From NCBI GenBank assembly GCA_050294475.1, contig JBNKOE010000013.1, positions 1 to 64,000 of the forward strand: DNA of 64,000 nucleotides, read 5' to 3'. This DNA comes from Thalassobellus sp050294475 (GTDB taxonomy: Bacteria; Bacteroidota; Bacteroidia; Flavobacteriales; Flavobacteriaceae). A program made the translations under genes and the position numbers. Numbering within the stretch: position 1 is the first letter of the stretch; every line of letters starts with the position of its first letter. Below the pieces are notes generated by a model that did no database searches, was not told the DNA's origin, and worked only from the letters and a program-made list of their open reading frames with translations. Positions 1-8,793 of this stretch are shown here, in pieces.

Positions 1-720
1 CTCTATGGTATAAAGCGTCAACTCCTCAATTTTTTGAAGCAGTTTGGCATTCATACCACCCAGTAGAATACCATTTTCTGAAACTTCCTCAGCTGATGGG
101 ATATCTTTTAAATGGCCTTTCTCTTTGATGTGGTTTTCTACATCCTTTAAAGTGGGTAAGCTGTAATCTTTATTAAATACAAAGTCGCTCCAGCCCGTTA
201 AATCGACCCGGACTTCCTTGGTGTGGATGTTACCGTTTACCGCCAGTTTTTCATCTGGGGTGGTAGTGCCAATGCCGACGTTGCCTGTCCATTCATCAAC
301 AAACAATATTTTTTTTGGAGAAATTGGAGTAACCAATGAAGGATCAATTGCTTCTAAAGCATAATCAAAACTTGGATTACTTACGTCTTTTAATTTAAAA
401 CCAGAAGCATAATCTGCTGTTAAAGCAATTACCCGAATCGCCATAAACGTGTCTGAACCACTACCTATCCGACCCCATTCTAATTTAATTCTTTTATGAT
501 TGTAGTTAAATTCACTTATATATTGAACTTCTGCAGTTGAATAATAATTATTGATTAAATGAACCACAACTTCATGCTCTGCATAGGGTCCCCAAGCTCG
601 AATTTTAGTAACAAATGTGCCTTTAGATTTGATTTTATACCAAGTATTTTCACCTGAAGTTGTATTTTGAGAAAATGCTATGCAACTAATTAATAAGAAT
701 AATAAAAGTATTTTTTTCAT
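1..720 (-). CDS. Exported tail-fibre-like protein, C-terminus cut by window edge
   Basis: The frame is open from the ATG at 718-720 to base 1, and the C-terminus lies outside the window. The N-terminus is a signal peptide (MKKILLLLF..., cleavage near AFSQ-N). A unique middle is followed by a GNVGIGTTTPDEKLAVNG motif and the conserved ending seen in its neighbours (DFVFNKDYSLPTLKDVENHI, then HLKDIPSAEE, then LLQKIEELTLYTIE). It is the last gene of a leftward run of three paralogues separated by only 3 bases each. Bases 1-290 are close to identical to 793-1082 of the next gene, which points to recent duplication or gene conversion. Such proteins are usually annotated as tail-fibre-domain or hypothetical proteins in Bacteroidetes. 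The function is unknown; an exported, trimeric, coiled-coil-ended fibre is my inference. Confidence 0.8.
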   Translation of the reverse strand, partial: MKKILLLFLLISCIAFSQNTTSGENTWYKIKSKGTFVTKIRAWGPYAEHEVVVHLINNYYSTAEVQYISEFNYNHKRIKLEWGRIGSGSDTFMAIRVIALTADYASGFKLKDVSNPSFDYALEAIDPSLVTPISPKKILFVDEWTGNVGIGTTTPDEKLAVNGNIHTKEVRVDLTGWSDFVFNKDYSLPTLKDVENHIKEKGHLKDIPSAEEVSENGILLGGMNAKLLQKIEELTLYTIE

Positions 721-723
721 AAC

Positions 724-1881
724 CTATAAATTCTTTGTTTTTTCTTGTAGTGCCTTTATTGCTTTAGCCTGTGCTTCAATTAACTTTTGTTGCTCTATGG
801 TATAAAGCGTCAACTCCTCTATTTTTTGAAGCAGTTTGGCATTCATACCACCCAGTAGAATGCCATTTTCTGAAACTTCTTTGGCAGATGGGATATCTTT
901 TAAATGACCTTTTTGTTTGATGTGGTTTTCTACGTCTTTTAAAGAAGGTAAGTTGTAATCCTTATCAAAAACGAAATCGCTCCAGCCCGTTAAATCGACC
1001 CGAACTTCTTTGGTGTGGATGTTACCGTTTACGGCTAGTTTTTCATCTGGGGTAGTAGTGCCGATACCGACGTTTCCAGTTTCTACATAAACATCATTTT
1101 CAAAGCTAGTTTTTAATTTATTTATTAAACCGTATCCTTGGTCTATTTTATATTCCTCAGAATCACCTACTATAATTGTAGAATTAGGATGCATCATTGC
1201 AATAAAGTTATGAGGCTCAGTATCTCCTGGATAAATTTTTGAAGTGATTTTAATAGACTCTTTATAAAGAGCATCATTTCTCATTTCCATAACAACCAAG
1301 GCATTATTATTGTTTTCCGTTTGAGAATGCATAAAAACACCCCTAATCTGATTATCCGATCTATATACTCCTACATAACCACCTCCGTAAAAATTACCGT
1401 CTATATCTACAGTTTTTTTATTGGTAGGAGCAAATATTCTATGGTTTGTATTTGTATTAATTTCTGTTCTAGCACCAGTAGGATTTCCTATTAGTAGATT
1501 ATCCGAAAATCGTCCTGTACCATTAACATCCAATATATAACTTGGAGAGTTAGTACCAATACCTATTTTCCCATTAGATGGGTTAATAACAAACCTTGAA
1601 AAATTATCTACCCCAGAACTTCTTGTTCCTATTCTAAATAAATTATCTGGTATGGAGCCTCCCCAGTCCGAACTAAAACCTATATATGCTCCATGTAAAC
1701 CACCATCTTGTCTTAATTCAATTCTTGGATTATCTCCTTCATTATTATTATCTGTGTCGGCTTCAATTTTCAAAATAGCATCTCCCGAAGTTCCAGAAGA
1801 GATTACTTCAATATTTTCCTGTGCAAGAACAGAATAAGATGCAATAAAGAAGATGCAGGAAATTAATTGTAATTTTGTCAT
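724..1881 (-). CDS. Exported tail-fibre-like protein with VGIGT repeats
   Basis: 385 aa. Residues 1-20 form a signal peptide (MTKLQLISCIFFIASYSVLA-QE). Two copies of the G-x-IGIGT-xx-P-xx-xLdVNG motif lie near residues 104-128 and 268-292; such motifs are typical of beta-helical or fibre-forming segments. The conserved C-terminal module follows (DFVFDKDYNLPSLKDVENHI, HLKDIPSAKE, LLGGMNAKLLQKIEEL), ending in a coiled coil from about residue 345. It lies 3 bases from the gene on either side, so it is co-transcribed leftward. The variable middle with a nearly invariant end suggests modular swapping among paralogues. It may be a substrate of the secretion locus next door; there is no type IX sorting domain. 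The function is not known. Confidence 0.8.
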   Translation of the reverse strand: MTKLQLISCIFFIASYSVLAQENIEVISSGTSGDAILKIEADTDNNNEGDNPRIELRQDGGLHGAYIGFSSDWGGSIPDNLFRIGTRSSGVDNFSRFVINPSNGKIGIGTNSPSYILDVNGTGRFSDNLLIGNPTGARTEINTNTNHRIFAPTNKKTVDIDGNFYGGGYVGVYRSDNQIRGVFMHSQTENNNNALVVMEMRNDALYKESIKITSKIYPGDTEPHNFIAMMHPNSTIIVGDSEEYKIDQGYGLINKLKTSFENDVYVETGNVGIGTTTPDEKLAVNGNIHTKEVRVDLTGWSDFVFDKDYNLPSLKDVENHIKQKGHLKDIPSAKEVSENGILLGGMNAKLLQKIEELTLYTIEQQKLIEAQAKAIKALQEKTKNL

Positions 1882-1884
1882 AAA

Positions 1885-2796
1885 TTATTTGTTTTTTATA
1901 AGTTTTTGAAGTTCTTCTATTTGCTTTTGTTGCTCAATAGTATATAATGTCAGCTCTTCTATTTTTTGGAGCAGTTTTATGTTCATCTCTGCCAAGTGAA
2001 TGCCATTAGCCTGCATCTCTTTTTCTGAAGCTATTTCTGGAAGATGGTTGTTAGCTTTTATAAACTGTTCAATTTTTTCCAATGTTGGAAGCTTATAATC
2101 TTCGCTAAAAACAAAATCGGCACCTGCTTCTACTGTAACCTTTACTTCTTGGGCGTGTATGTTTCCTGCTACGGTGAGTTTGGAATCTGGAGTGGTGGTG
2201 CCTATGCCTACGTTACCCGTAGAAAACACATCGCCTTCAAATAAAGAACTGCCATCCTTAACTGTTAATTTATGAGTAACAGGCCAAACATTCCTACCAC
2301 CAATAACCATATAACTTTCTGGTTTGTCAAAATCTATAAATGTATATGCATCACCAGGATCATATATTGAAAAAATTTTATTCTGCTCTTTTCCATAAAG
2401 TTGAAATAACGTTGCTCCTCCTTGATCTGCCCACATTTTTAACCTCGCTTTATCATCTCTATCTTCAATTCCAAACCAAACTCTTGGTTTAGAATTATAA
2501 TTTGATTGTGGAAAATCAAAAAAAAACAATAATTCAGTATCCACCTTATCCTTTCCTATACCTAAAAGAGTACATTGACTTAGCCAGTCCTGAGAATTAG
2601 CAAATACAGTTCCATTAGGCACCGTATTATTAAAAAAACCTTTCTTGGCTTTTACAGTGCCCTGTACATCTAGTAATTCCGTTGGAGTTGTAGTACCTAT
2701 CCCAACCTTTCCAGAAGGAGGAAAGGTATTGGTTTGCGCATTCAAATAAAAACCTAAAAATAAATTAAGACAAAAAATAAACAAACCATTTCTCAT
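1885..2796 (-). CDS. Exported tail-fibre-like protein, first gene of leftward trio
   Basis: 303 aa. The signal peptide is MRNGLFIFCLNLFLGFYLNAQ-T. VGIGTTTP motifs occur near residues 29-53 and 193-217, then the family C-terminal module (ADFVFSEDYKLPTLEKIEQFI, HLPEIASEKE, LLQKIEELTLYTIEQQK) and a coiled-coil tail. The middle region differs from that of the two downstream paralogues. It is the promoter-proximal gene of the leftward run and starts 452 bases from the divergent response regulator at 3249. The family is recognised by the repeated motif only; a role as a surface or secreted fibre is inferred. Confidence 0.8.
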   Translation of the reverse strand: MRNGLFIFCLNLFLGFYLNAQTNTFPPSGKVGIGTTTPTELLDVQGTVKAKKGFFNNTVPNGTVFANSQDWLSQCTLLGIGKDKVDTELLFFFDFPQSNYNSKPRVWFGIEDRDDKARLKMWADQGGATLFQLYGKEQNKIFSIYDPGDAYTFIDFDKPESYMVIGGRNVWPVTHKLTVKDGSSLFEGDVFSTGNVGIGTTTPDSKLTVAGNIHAQEVKVTVEAGADFVFSEDYKLPTLEKIEQFIKANNHLPEIASEKEMQANGIHLAEMNIKLLQKIEELTLYTIEQQKQIEELQKLIKNK

Positions 2797-3248
2797 GATT
2801 AAAAAAATTTAAAATATAACTCATATTTGAGGGGTTTAAAATTATTATAACTCTATATAAAATAGATAAGGTTTCACCTTGAAATTTATAAGGTCAATAT
2901 GTGCAAAACTTCTATTTTACTCCTTAATATTTAGCTATTATAGCTTTATAGAAAAAAAAAATATTGCATTTATTCTTAATATGAATTGCTTTATATATGT
3001 AAAAAGAAATTAATACCCTAAAAAATAACTACTTAGATAAAAACCAGCTTTTATTAAAAAAAAAGGAAAAACCTTATAAATAAAAAGGTTTTTCCTCACC
3101 ATGATTGTAATGATTATCAATAATTTAGTTGCTTAATTTTTTATATGAATTGGCATACATAAAATATTAATGATTTTATGCATTAAAACCCCAAGTCCGA
3201 TTATAAGAAAATTTATAATTAAATATCGTTTAATTTAAATCTCTAAAA
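2797..3248. other. Divergent intergenic region, fibre trio / response regulator
   Basis: 452 non-coding bases, strongly AT-rich, between two divergently transcribed genes, so it must hold promoters for both. A perfect 12-bp inverted repeat lies at 3064-3075 and 3085-3096 (AGGAAAAACCTT ... AAGGTTTTTCCT, 9-base loop). It lacks a T-run, so it is either a protein-binding site or a transcript hairpin. No gene or RNA was recognised here. Confidence 0.5.
3064..3096. repeat. Perfect 12-bp inverted repeat
   Basis: AGGAAAAACCTT at 3064-3075 is mirrored by AAGGTTTTTCCT at 3085-3096. It sits about 150 bases upstream of the response regulator start and 270 upstream of the leftward fibre genes. There is no T-tract, so it is not a standard terminator. 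It may be an operator or an mRNA leader hairpin. Confidence 0.5.
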
Positions 3249-3926
3249 ATGTCAAAAACCATTAAAACGTTAATTATTGATGATCATATATCAATTATTG
3301 AAGCTTTAGAAAGATCTCTTTCTCACATAAGTACAAACAAAAAAATATCTTTTGAAGTTGATTCTGCAACTAATTGTGATAATGCTATATTAAAAATGAA
3401 ACATGCCTTAAAAGCAAAATGCCCATATCATTTATTCCTTCTTGATATTAGCCTACCTCCATCAAAAGATGGTGAAATTTTATGTGGTGAAGACTTAGGA
3501 AAGATGATTCGAAAATTATTTCATGGTGCTAAAATCATTGTTTTTACACACCATAATAATAATTTTAAAATAAACAATATTTTTAACAGCATCAATCCTG
3601 AAGGCTTTTTAATTAAAAGTGAGGCTGGTTTTAAACATTTCATTGAGGCTATTGAAAATGTAGTAAACAAATCACCTTACTACAGTAAAACTGTTTTAGA
3701 ATTATTAAGAAAAAATATAATTACTGATTTAGTTTTAGATGAAAAAGATAGAAGACTACTATATGAACTATCAAAAGGAACAAAGATGAAAGACTTGCCT
3801 AAAATAATTAATTTATCTATGGGAGGTGTTGAACAAAGAAAAAGACATTTAATAGAGATATTTAATACACCAAAAAAAAATGATAAAGCACTAATAGACT
3901 CTGCTAACAAAAAGGGATTTATTTAA
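3249..3926 (+). CDS. Response regulator, REC plus LuxR-like HTH
   Basis: 225 aa. The N-terminal receiver domain shows the acidic pair IIDDH (D11-D12), the likely phosphoacceptor D near residue 67 in LFLLDISLPP, and the conserved lysine in FLIKSEAG. Residues about 160-225 align with the NarL/FixJ HTH pattern (LDEKDRRLLYELSKGTKMKDLPKIINLSMGGVEQRK) but are poor in the usual conserved residues, so DNA binding may be atypical. No histidine kinase is adjacent. It stands alone just upstream of the pseudopilin gene and divergent from the fibre genes, so it may control either cluster. A terminator follows. Assignment as a response regulator is secure; the target genes are inferred. Confidence 0.85.
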   Translation: MSKTIKTLIIDDHISIIEALERSLSHISTNKKISFEVDSATNCDNAILKMKHALKAKCPYHLFLLDISLPPSKDGEILCGEDLGKMIRKLFHGAKIIVFTHHNNNFKINNIFNSINPEGFLIKSEAGFKHFIEAIENVVNKSPYYSKTVLELLRKNIITDLVLDEKDRRLLYELSKGTKMKDLPKIINLSMGGVEQRKRHLIEIFNTPKKNDKALIDSANKKGFI

Positions 3927-3992
3927 TAACAATAATTTTTATTTGAATATTAACCAATTCTAAAACTTAGAATTTACTTAAAACGAAACACA

Positions 3993-4016
3993 AATAAGGT
4001 TTTCCCTTATTTTTTT
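3993..4016 (+). terminator. Rho-independent terminator after response regulator
   Basis: AATAAGG (3993-3999), a 5-base loop, then CCTTATT (4005-4011) running into a stretch of T. It lies 66 bases after the response regulator stop and separates it from the pilin operon. Confidence 0.7.
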
Positions 4017-4117
4017 CAAGTTTTATCATTACAAACAATCCCTTTTTTGACACTACCTTTAGAGCGTTTTTGGTATCTATCTATTTTAGATAACTCAACA
4101 TTTACAATAAATAAGTG

Positions 4118-4537
4118 ATGACTATAAATAACATAAAAATCAATAAAAAATTACCAGCTTACAACCTTCAAGAAATATTAATTGTATTAGTTATAATTGG
4201 TATTTTATTGCTTTTAGCATTACCTAATTTAATGCCCTTAATAAGTAAAACTAAAAGTATTGAAGCGCAAACACAACTTAAATATATTTACAATTCGCAA
4301 ACATCTTACAGGTATATGTATTCTAAATACGCTACAGACTTTAGTGAGATTGATTTTGAAGCTCCTAAAACAGTTAATGAAAATGGCACTAGTAATTATA
4401 GTTATGAAATTTTAAGCAGCACAAATAATCATTTTAAAGCACGAGCTACTGCTATTACAGATTTTGATGGTGATGGTATTTACAACGTTTGGGAAATTGA
4501 TGAAACGGGAACCCCTAAACAAACTGTAAAAGATTAA
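4118..4537 (+). CDS. Type IV pilin / GspG-like pseudopilin
   Basis: 139 aa from the ATG at 4118; a GTG directly before it at 4115 is possible but less likely. A short leader ends KLPA-YNLQE, followed by a long hydrophobic helix (ILIVLVIIGILLLLALPNL). This is the class III signal that prepilin peptidase cuts, with the glutamate at +5 retained and Ala replacing the usual Gly before the cut. The C-terminal part contains DFDGDGIYNVWEID, a calcium-binding-like acidic loop as in GspG major pseudopilins. Its stop overlaps the start of the peptidase gene (TAATG), so the two are translationally coupled. It is the only pilin in the locus. It probably builds the periplasmic pseudopilus. Confidence 0.85.
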   Translation: MTINNIKINKKLPAYNLQEILIVLVIIGILLLLALPNLMPLISKTKSIEAQTQLKYIYNSQTSYRYMYSKYATDFSEIDFEAPKTVNENGTSNYSYEILSSTNNHFKARATAITDFDGDGIYNVWEIDETGTPKQTVKD

Positions 4538-5010
4538 TGTTATTACTAAAAATCATATTAATACTCGCTTTAAGTTTTATTTTATATCAAGATATAAAAG
4601 AACGCCAAGTGTATTGGTTTTTATTTCCTTTAATAGGTTTCTGTGCTGGTTTGTTATTCTTTTTTGAAACCCTCCGTGAATTATTCTTTACCTCAGTGTT
4701 ATTGAATTTAATTTTTGTTTCAATATTACTTTTTGTTGTGTTTTTATATACCAAATTCAAGCTTAAAAAAACGCTTAACAACTCTTTTGGACTAGGAGAT
4801 ATTTTATTCTTCTTTGCTATATCAGTATCATTTTCAACCGTATCCTTTATAACTATTTTTAGCTGTTCTTTATTTTTTTCATTACTAATACACCTAATTA
4901 TAAAAAGCAAAAACACCACTGTTCCTTTAGCTGGTTATATGAGTTTATTTTTCGGAATAACATATTTAGGCTTTTGGTGTGGTATCATTAATTCTGTTTA
5001 TCAAATTTAA
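4537..5010 (+). CDS. Prepilin peptidase, A24 family, minimal form
   Basis: 157 aa of almost continuous membrane helices. The two catalytic aspartates of A24 peptidases are visible: YQDIKERQVYW near residue 19 (first Asp) and FGLGDILFF near residue 90 (GxGD, second Asp). It lacks the N-terminal methylase and cysteine domain of PilD/GspO and so resembles the short TadV/CpaA-type enzymes. It processes the leader of the pseudopilin encoded immediately upstream, with which it overlaps. The ATPase gene starts 3 bases after it ends, so these form one operon. Confidence 0.88.
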   Translation: MLLLKIILILALSFILYQDIKERQVYWFLFPLIGFCAGLLFFFETLRELFFTSVLLNLIFVSILLFVVFLYTKFKLKKTLNNSFGLGDILFFFAISVSFSTVSFITIFSCSLFFSLLIHLIIKSKNTTVPLAGYMSLFFGITYLGFWCGIINSVYQI

Positions 5011-5013
5011 TAT

Positions 5014-6423
5014 ATGGTAAAAGAAAATTTTAATATTGACACATCGTTAGTTCAGCTTATAAGCAGTGAACAAGCTTATCATTACAATATCATTCCTGTT
5101 AAAGCACAAAATGGAAATCTTACTTTTAAAACAAATACCCCTTCTGAAAATCTTAAACAAGAATTACAAGTCGTTTTAGGAAAACAAATAGAGCTACTAC
5201 CCGAAAGTGCTGAAAACATTCAACAATACCTAGCTACTAACTTTAGAAAACAAACAGGAGTAGCTAAAGAAGATTTACATTACACGGCAGATTTTCTTGA
5301 AAAATTATTACTGACTGCTAAGAATATTGGCAGTAGTGATATTCATTTTGAGCCTTATGAACATAGATGCAGAGTACGTTACCGTTTAGATGGCAAACTA
5401 AAAGAGCAATTTATGATTGCTTTAAACGAATACCCTGTAATAGTTAATAAACTAAAAATTAAGGCGGGTTTAGATATTTCTGAAAAACGACTCCCTCAAG
5501 ATGGACGTATTACTATAAAAACAAATACCGATGAATTTGATATCCGTGTTTCGAGTTTACCAACTTTACATGGCGAAAAAATAGTACTACGAATTTTAAG
5601 TAAAGATGCCGATCATATTGAATTAGAAGATTTAGGTTTTACTGAAAAAGAATTACGATCATATACTGAAACCATTAAAAAACCCAATGGTATTGTACTT
5701 ATTTCTGGACCAACGGGCTCAGGAAAAACAACCACCTTGTATGCAACCTTAAAATTGCTAAATGACGACAAAACCAACATCGTCACCATTGAAGACCCTA
5801 TTGAATATACTTTGGAAGGGGTAAACCAAGTACAACTTAAAGAAAATATTGGTCTTGATTTTGCGAGTACGCTACGTACCTTTTTACGCCAAGACCCCGA
5901 CGTGATTATGGTTGGAGAAATTCGCGATGTTAAAACAGCTAATATGGCTATTCGAGCTGCCTTAACTGGTCATCTAGTATTATCAACCATTCATACAAAT
6001 TCTGCTTGGGCTACAGTATCTAGATTGATTGATATGGGTATTCCTGCCTTTTTAATAGCCAGCACCTTAAATGTTAGTGTTGCTCAACGCTTGGTAAGAA
6101 AACTATGTAATAATTGTAAACAAGAAAAATCAATTAGTAATGCTGTTTTTCCTGAAAACTTTAAGATTCCTAAAAGCTTAACAAGTCATTTTGTAGCTGT
6201 AGGTTGCAACAATTGCTACCATACTGGCTATCAAGGTAGAAAAGCTATTTATGAAATTATACCAATTACCAAAACCTTAGTCAATCATATTAAACATAAC
6301 GATTTAGAGATTGACACTTATTTAGAAGAACATAACATAGCTACTTTAAAAACAAATGCTATTAACTTGATAGCACAAGGAATTAGTTCTGTTGAGGAAG
6401 TCTATCCTTTATTAACTGATTAA
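5014..6423 (+). CDS. gspE: GspE/PilB-family secretion ATPase
   Basis: 469 aa cytoplasmic hexameric ATPase that powers pseudopilus assembly. Residues 1-80 match a short T2SSE-type N-terminal domain. The catalytic core shows Walker A GPTGSGKTTT (near residue 230), the Asp box IEDPIEY, Walker B VIMVGEIRD and the His box STIHTNSA. The zinc element is present as two CNNC pairs about 35 residues apart near residue 370-405 (LCNNCKQE and GCNNCYHTGY). All key residues look intact. It follows the peptidase by 3 bases. Normally a GspF/PilC membrane platform protein is encoded nearby, but none is seen in this window. Confidence 0.93.
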   Translation: MVKENFNIDTSLVQLISSEQAYHYNIIPVKAQNGNLTFKTNTPSENLKQELQVVLGKQIELLPESAENIQQYLATNFRKQTGVAKEDLHYTADFLEKLLLTAKNIGSSDIHFEPYEHRCRVRYRLDGKLKEQFMIALNEYPVIVNKLKIKAGLDISEKRLPQDGRITIKTNTDEFDIRVSSLPTLHGEKIVLRILSKDADHIELEDLGFTEKELRSYTETIKKPNGIVLISGPTGSGKTTTLYATLKLLNDDKTNIVTIEDPIEYTLEGVNQVQLKENIGLDFASTLRTFLRQDPDVIMVGEIRDVKTANMAIRAALTGHLVLSTIHTNSAWATVSRLIDMGIPAFLIASTLNVSVAQRLVRKLCNNCKQEKSISNAVFPENFKIPKSLTSHFVAVGCNNCYHTGYQGRKAIYEIIPITKTLVNHIKHNDLEIDTYLEEHNIATLKTNAINLIAQGISSVEEVYPLLTD

Positions 6424-6434
6424 CATTATATATT

Positions 6435-6609
6435 ATGAAAAAAATACTTTTACTTCTTTATCTATTTGGTTTTATTTCTATCGTTCAATCACAGAACATT
6501 GATTTAAATAACAGTACCGATTATAAATCAAAAAACAATTATTGAGAATTTAGAAACACGGTTACAAAACATTGAGACCCTTTTAAATTCTAAAAAACAT
6601 AAATTATGA
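6435..6609 (+). pseudogene. Deleted remnant of a tail-fibre-like gene
   Basis: An ATG at 6435 opens a signal peptide (MKKILLLLYLFGFISIVQSQN) and runs only to a TGA at 6543-6545. A different frame, open through 6529-6609, encodes QKTIIENLETRLQNIETLLN, which matches the end of the following paralogue (QKTINKSLEERLLNIESLLN). So a former family member lost its whole middle by a frame-changing deletion. Its old stop TGA overlaps the next ATG (ATGA), the same coupling seen between the two intact paralogues that follow. Confidence 0.85.
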
Positions 6610-7562
6610 AAAAACTACAATTTATATCCTGTATTTGCTTATTTACAGCTATTTATTCAAATGCACAATCTTATGAGTGGAATGTGGAAAATGTTGCATC
6701 AAGTCCTGGCGAACGAATAATAGCAACATTTGATGCAGGGACAATAGGAAGTTATGACGGACTTAGTATTATTGGGGAGGTTGTTGACATTAATGGTAAC
6801 TGGGGATACACCAGTTCAACAAAATCTGATTTTTCATGTTTTGTTAAATTTTCAGGATTTAATTACTCAATTAAACAAAGTTTAAGAACTGAAAATATCA
6901 CTTTGAGATTGCGGAAAATTTCAGATTCTGAGGTTCATTTAACGGCATATATGCCAATAGCTCATAGAAGTGCTTCCGTAACCTTTAAAGTGGTAAAACA
7001 AAATGGTATATCCTCAATTATTTTGGGAGACCCTAATATAATAGATAGTTCAGGTATTCTTATTTTGGAGAATCCCGTTTATGAAAGTTTTTTTACAGAT
7101 AATGTAGGCATCGGCACCACTTCCCCAGACGCCAAACTTGCAGTAGCAGGCAACATCCACACCAACGAAGTCAAAGTCGATCTGCTTGGAGCAGTTGCCC
7201 CCGATTATGTGTTCTATAAAGACTACGATTTAAAATCGCTTAAAGCTGTTGAAGATTATATAGCCACAGAAGGACATTTACCCAATATTCCCTCGGCCAA
7301 AGACATGGAGGCAGACGGCATTCAACTTAAGGAGATGAATCTAAAATTGCTTGAAAAAATTGAAGAGTTGACCTTATATACTATTGATCAGGAAAAAACT
7401 TTAAAATCTCAAGAAGAAGAACTAAAAACCCTAAAAGCAAAAGCTTCCAAAATTGATAAGCTTGAAAACGAGCTTGAAAACCAAAAAACAATTAATAAAA
7501 GTCTGGAAGAGCGCTTGCTAAACATTGAATCCCTTTTAAACTCTAAAAGCAATAAATCATGA
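6606..7562 (+). CDS. Exported tail-fibre-like protein within secretion operon
   Basis: 318 aa with a signal peptide (MKKLQFISCICLFTAIYSNAQ-S) close to that of the gene at 724-1881. A unique beta-rich region (residues 22-165) is followed by one DNVGIGTTSPDAKLAVAGNI motif, the conserved module (DYVFYKDYDLKSLKAVEDYI, HLPNIPSAKD, LLEKIEELTLYTID) and a long coiled coil to the end. It overlaps by 4 bases both the remnant before it and the paralogue after it. Placement between the ATPase and the secretin, exactly where gspF often lies, suggests a substrate or a structural part of the machine. That is inference; no enzymatic motif is visible. Confidence 0.8.
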   Translation: MKKLQFISCICLFTAIYSNAQSYEWNVENVASSPGERIIATFDAGTIGSYDGLSIIGEVVDINGNWGYTSSTKSDFSCFVKFSGFNYSIKQSLRTENITLRLRKISDSEVHLTAYMPIAHRSASVTFKVVKQNGISSIILGDPNIIDSSGILILENPVYESFFTDNVGIGTTSPDAKLAVAGNIHTNEVKVDLLGAVAPDYVFYKDYDLKSLKAVEDYIATEGHLPNIPSAKDMEADGIQLKEMNLKLLEKIEELTLYTIDQEKTLKSQEEELKTLKAKASKIDKLENELENQKTINKSLEERLLNIESLLNSKSNKS

Positions 7563-8755
7563 AATCAATTATCATTCCCTTTATATTTTGTCTTGTGTTT
7601 TCTGTATCATTTTCACAAGTAGCAAATGACAATGAATCAAACTTTCCACAAGAAGGTAGTATTAGTGAAAGCACTTGGAATTCGTATCTGTTGCAAGGAC
7701 TAGGAGCAGAAAGAACCTTACGGTTAGGTGTTTCAAATGATGGATATACTAGAGGAGAAATTGAAATTGAAAACAATAATACATCAGGAGGCAGTATCCA
7801 TTTAAAAACAACAAACACATCAGGTGGAACTTTGGATAGGATGTTTATTGCTAATAATGGTAATATAGGTATGGGTACAACCAATCCAAGTGAAAAACTC
7901 CAAATTGGAAATACTTTTGCTTTTCATGACAGTGGGCATAAAGTTCTGGGAATACTCTATTCCCCTTCTGGCGGTGTTGATCTTGATAATACTAAATATT
8001 CTGCAGAAATTAGATTTGATCCAACTCTAGGAAATTTAAGACTTGGAACCTCATCATCCATAACAAATAATCCTACGACAAGAATGACCATTGATAATTC
8101 AGGTAATGTTGGCATTGGAACAGGGAATCCACATGCAAAATTAACAGTTAATGGAGACATATCCAGTTACGGGACAAATGCTAGAATTGGTTTTAACACT
8201 TATGATAAGTTCAATATAAATGGAAGTAATATTGCTCATTATGGAATGTCGTTACAATCAATAAATAGTCAACCTTGGGTTGCACACTCTGGTTATTTTG
8301 GACAATTATTTTATACAGTAGGTTCAGAAAGAATGCGAATTCAGTCTAATGGTAATGTCGGCATTGGCACCACAGACACCAAAGGTTTTAAATTAGGCGT
8401 AAATGGCAAAATAGCGGCCGAAGAAGTAAAAATAGCCTTGTATGCTAATTGGAGTGATTTTGTTTTTAAAAAGGATTATGATTTACCCTCTTTAAAAGAA
8501 GTTGAACAACATATAAAAGAAAAAGGACACTTAAAAGATATACCAAGTGCTGAAGATGTTGAAAAAAATGGTTTTTTCCTTGCAAACATGAATTCAAAAC
8601 TCCTTCAAAAAATTGAAGAACTTACGCTGTATACTATTCAGCAAGAAAAACGTATTAATACTTTAGAAACAGAGAATAAAACCCTTAAAAATCAGGAAGG
8701 CAGAATTACACTATTAGAAGAAAAACTTGCATTACTGCTAAAAACAACCCACTAA
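7559..8755 (+). CDS. Exported tail-fibre-like protein with three VGIGT repeats
   Basis: 398 aa. The signal peptide is MKSIIIPFIFCLVFSVSFSQ-V. Three repeat motifs are visible (GNIGMGTTNPSEKLQIGN, GNVGIGTGNPHAKLTVNGD, GNVGIGTTDTKGFKLGVNG), then the family ending DFVFKKDYDLPSLKEVEQHI, HLKDIPSAED and LLQKIEELTLYTIQQEK with a terminal coiled coil. The ATG overlaps the previous stop (ATGA). The secretin starts 38 bases downstream on the same strand, so the fibre genes and the machine are probably co-transcribed. The function is unknown; export is supported by the leader. Confidence 0.8.
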   Translation: MKSIIIPFIFCLVFSVSFSQVANDNESNFPQEGSISESTWNSYLLQGLGAERTLRLGVSNDGYTRGEIEIENNNTSGGSIHLKTTNTSGGTLDRMFIANNGNIGMGTTNPSEKLQIGNTFAFHDSGHKVLGILYSPSGGVDLDNTKYSAEIRFDPTLGNLRLGTSSSITNNPTTRMTIDNSGNVGIGTGNPHAKLTVNGDISSYGTNARIGFNTYDKFNINGSNIAHYGMSLQSINSQPWVAHSGYFGQLFYTVGSERMRIQSNGNVGIGTTDTKGFKLGVNGKIAAEEVKIALYANWSDFVFKKDYDLPSLKEVEQHIKEKGHLKDIPSAEDVEKNGFFLANMNSKLLQKIEELTLYTIQQEKRINTLETENKTLKNQEGRITLLEEKLALLLKTTH

Positions 8756-8793
8756 AAATTAAGCTTCTTTATTTTTTATTCAATAAAATATTA

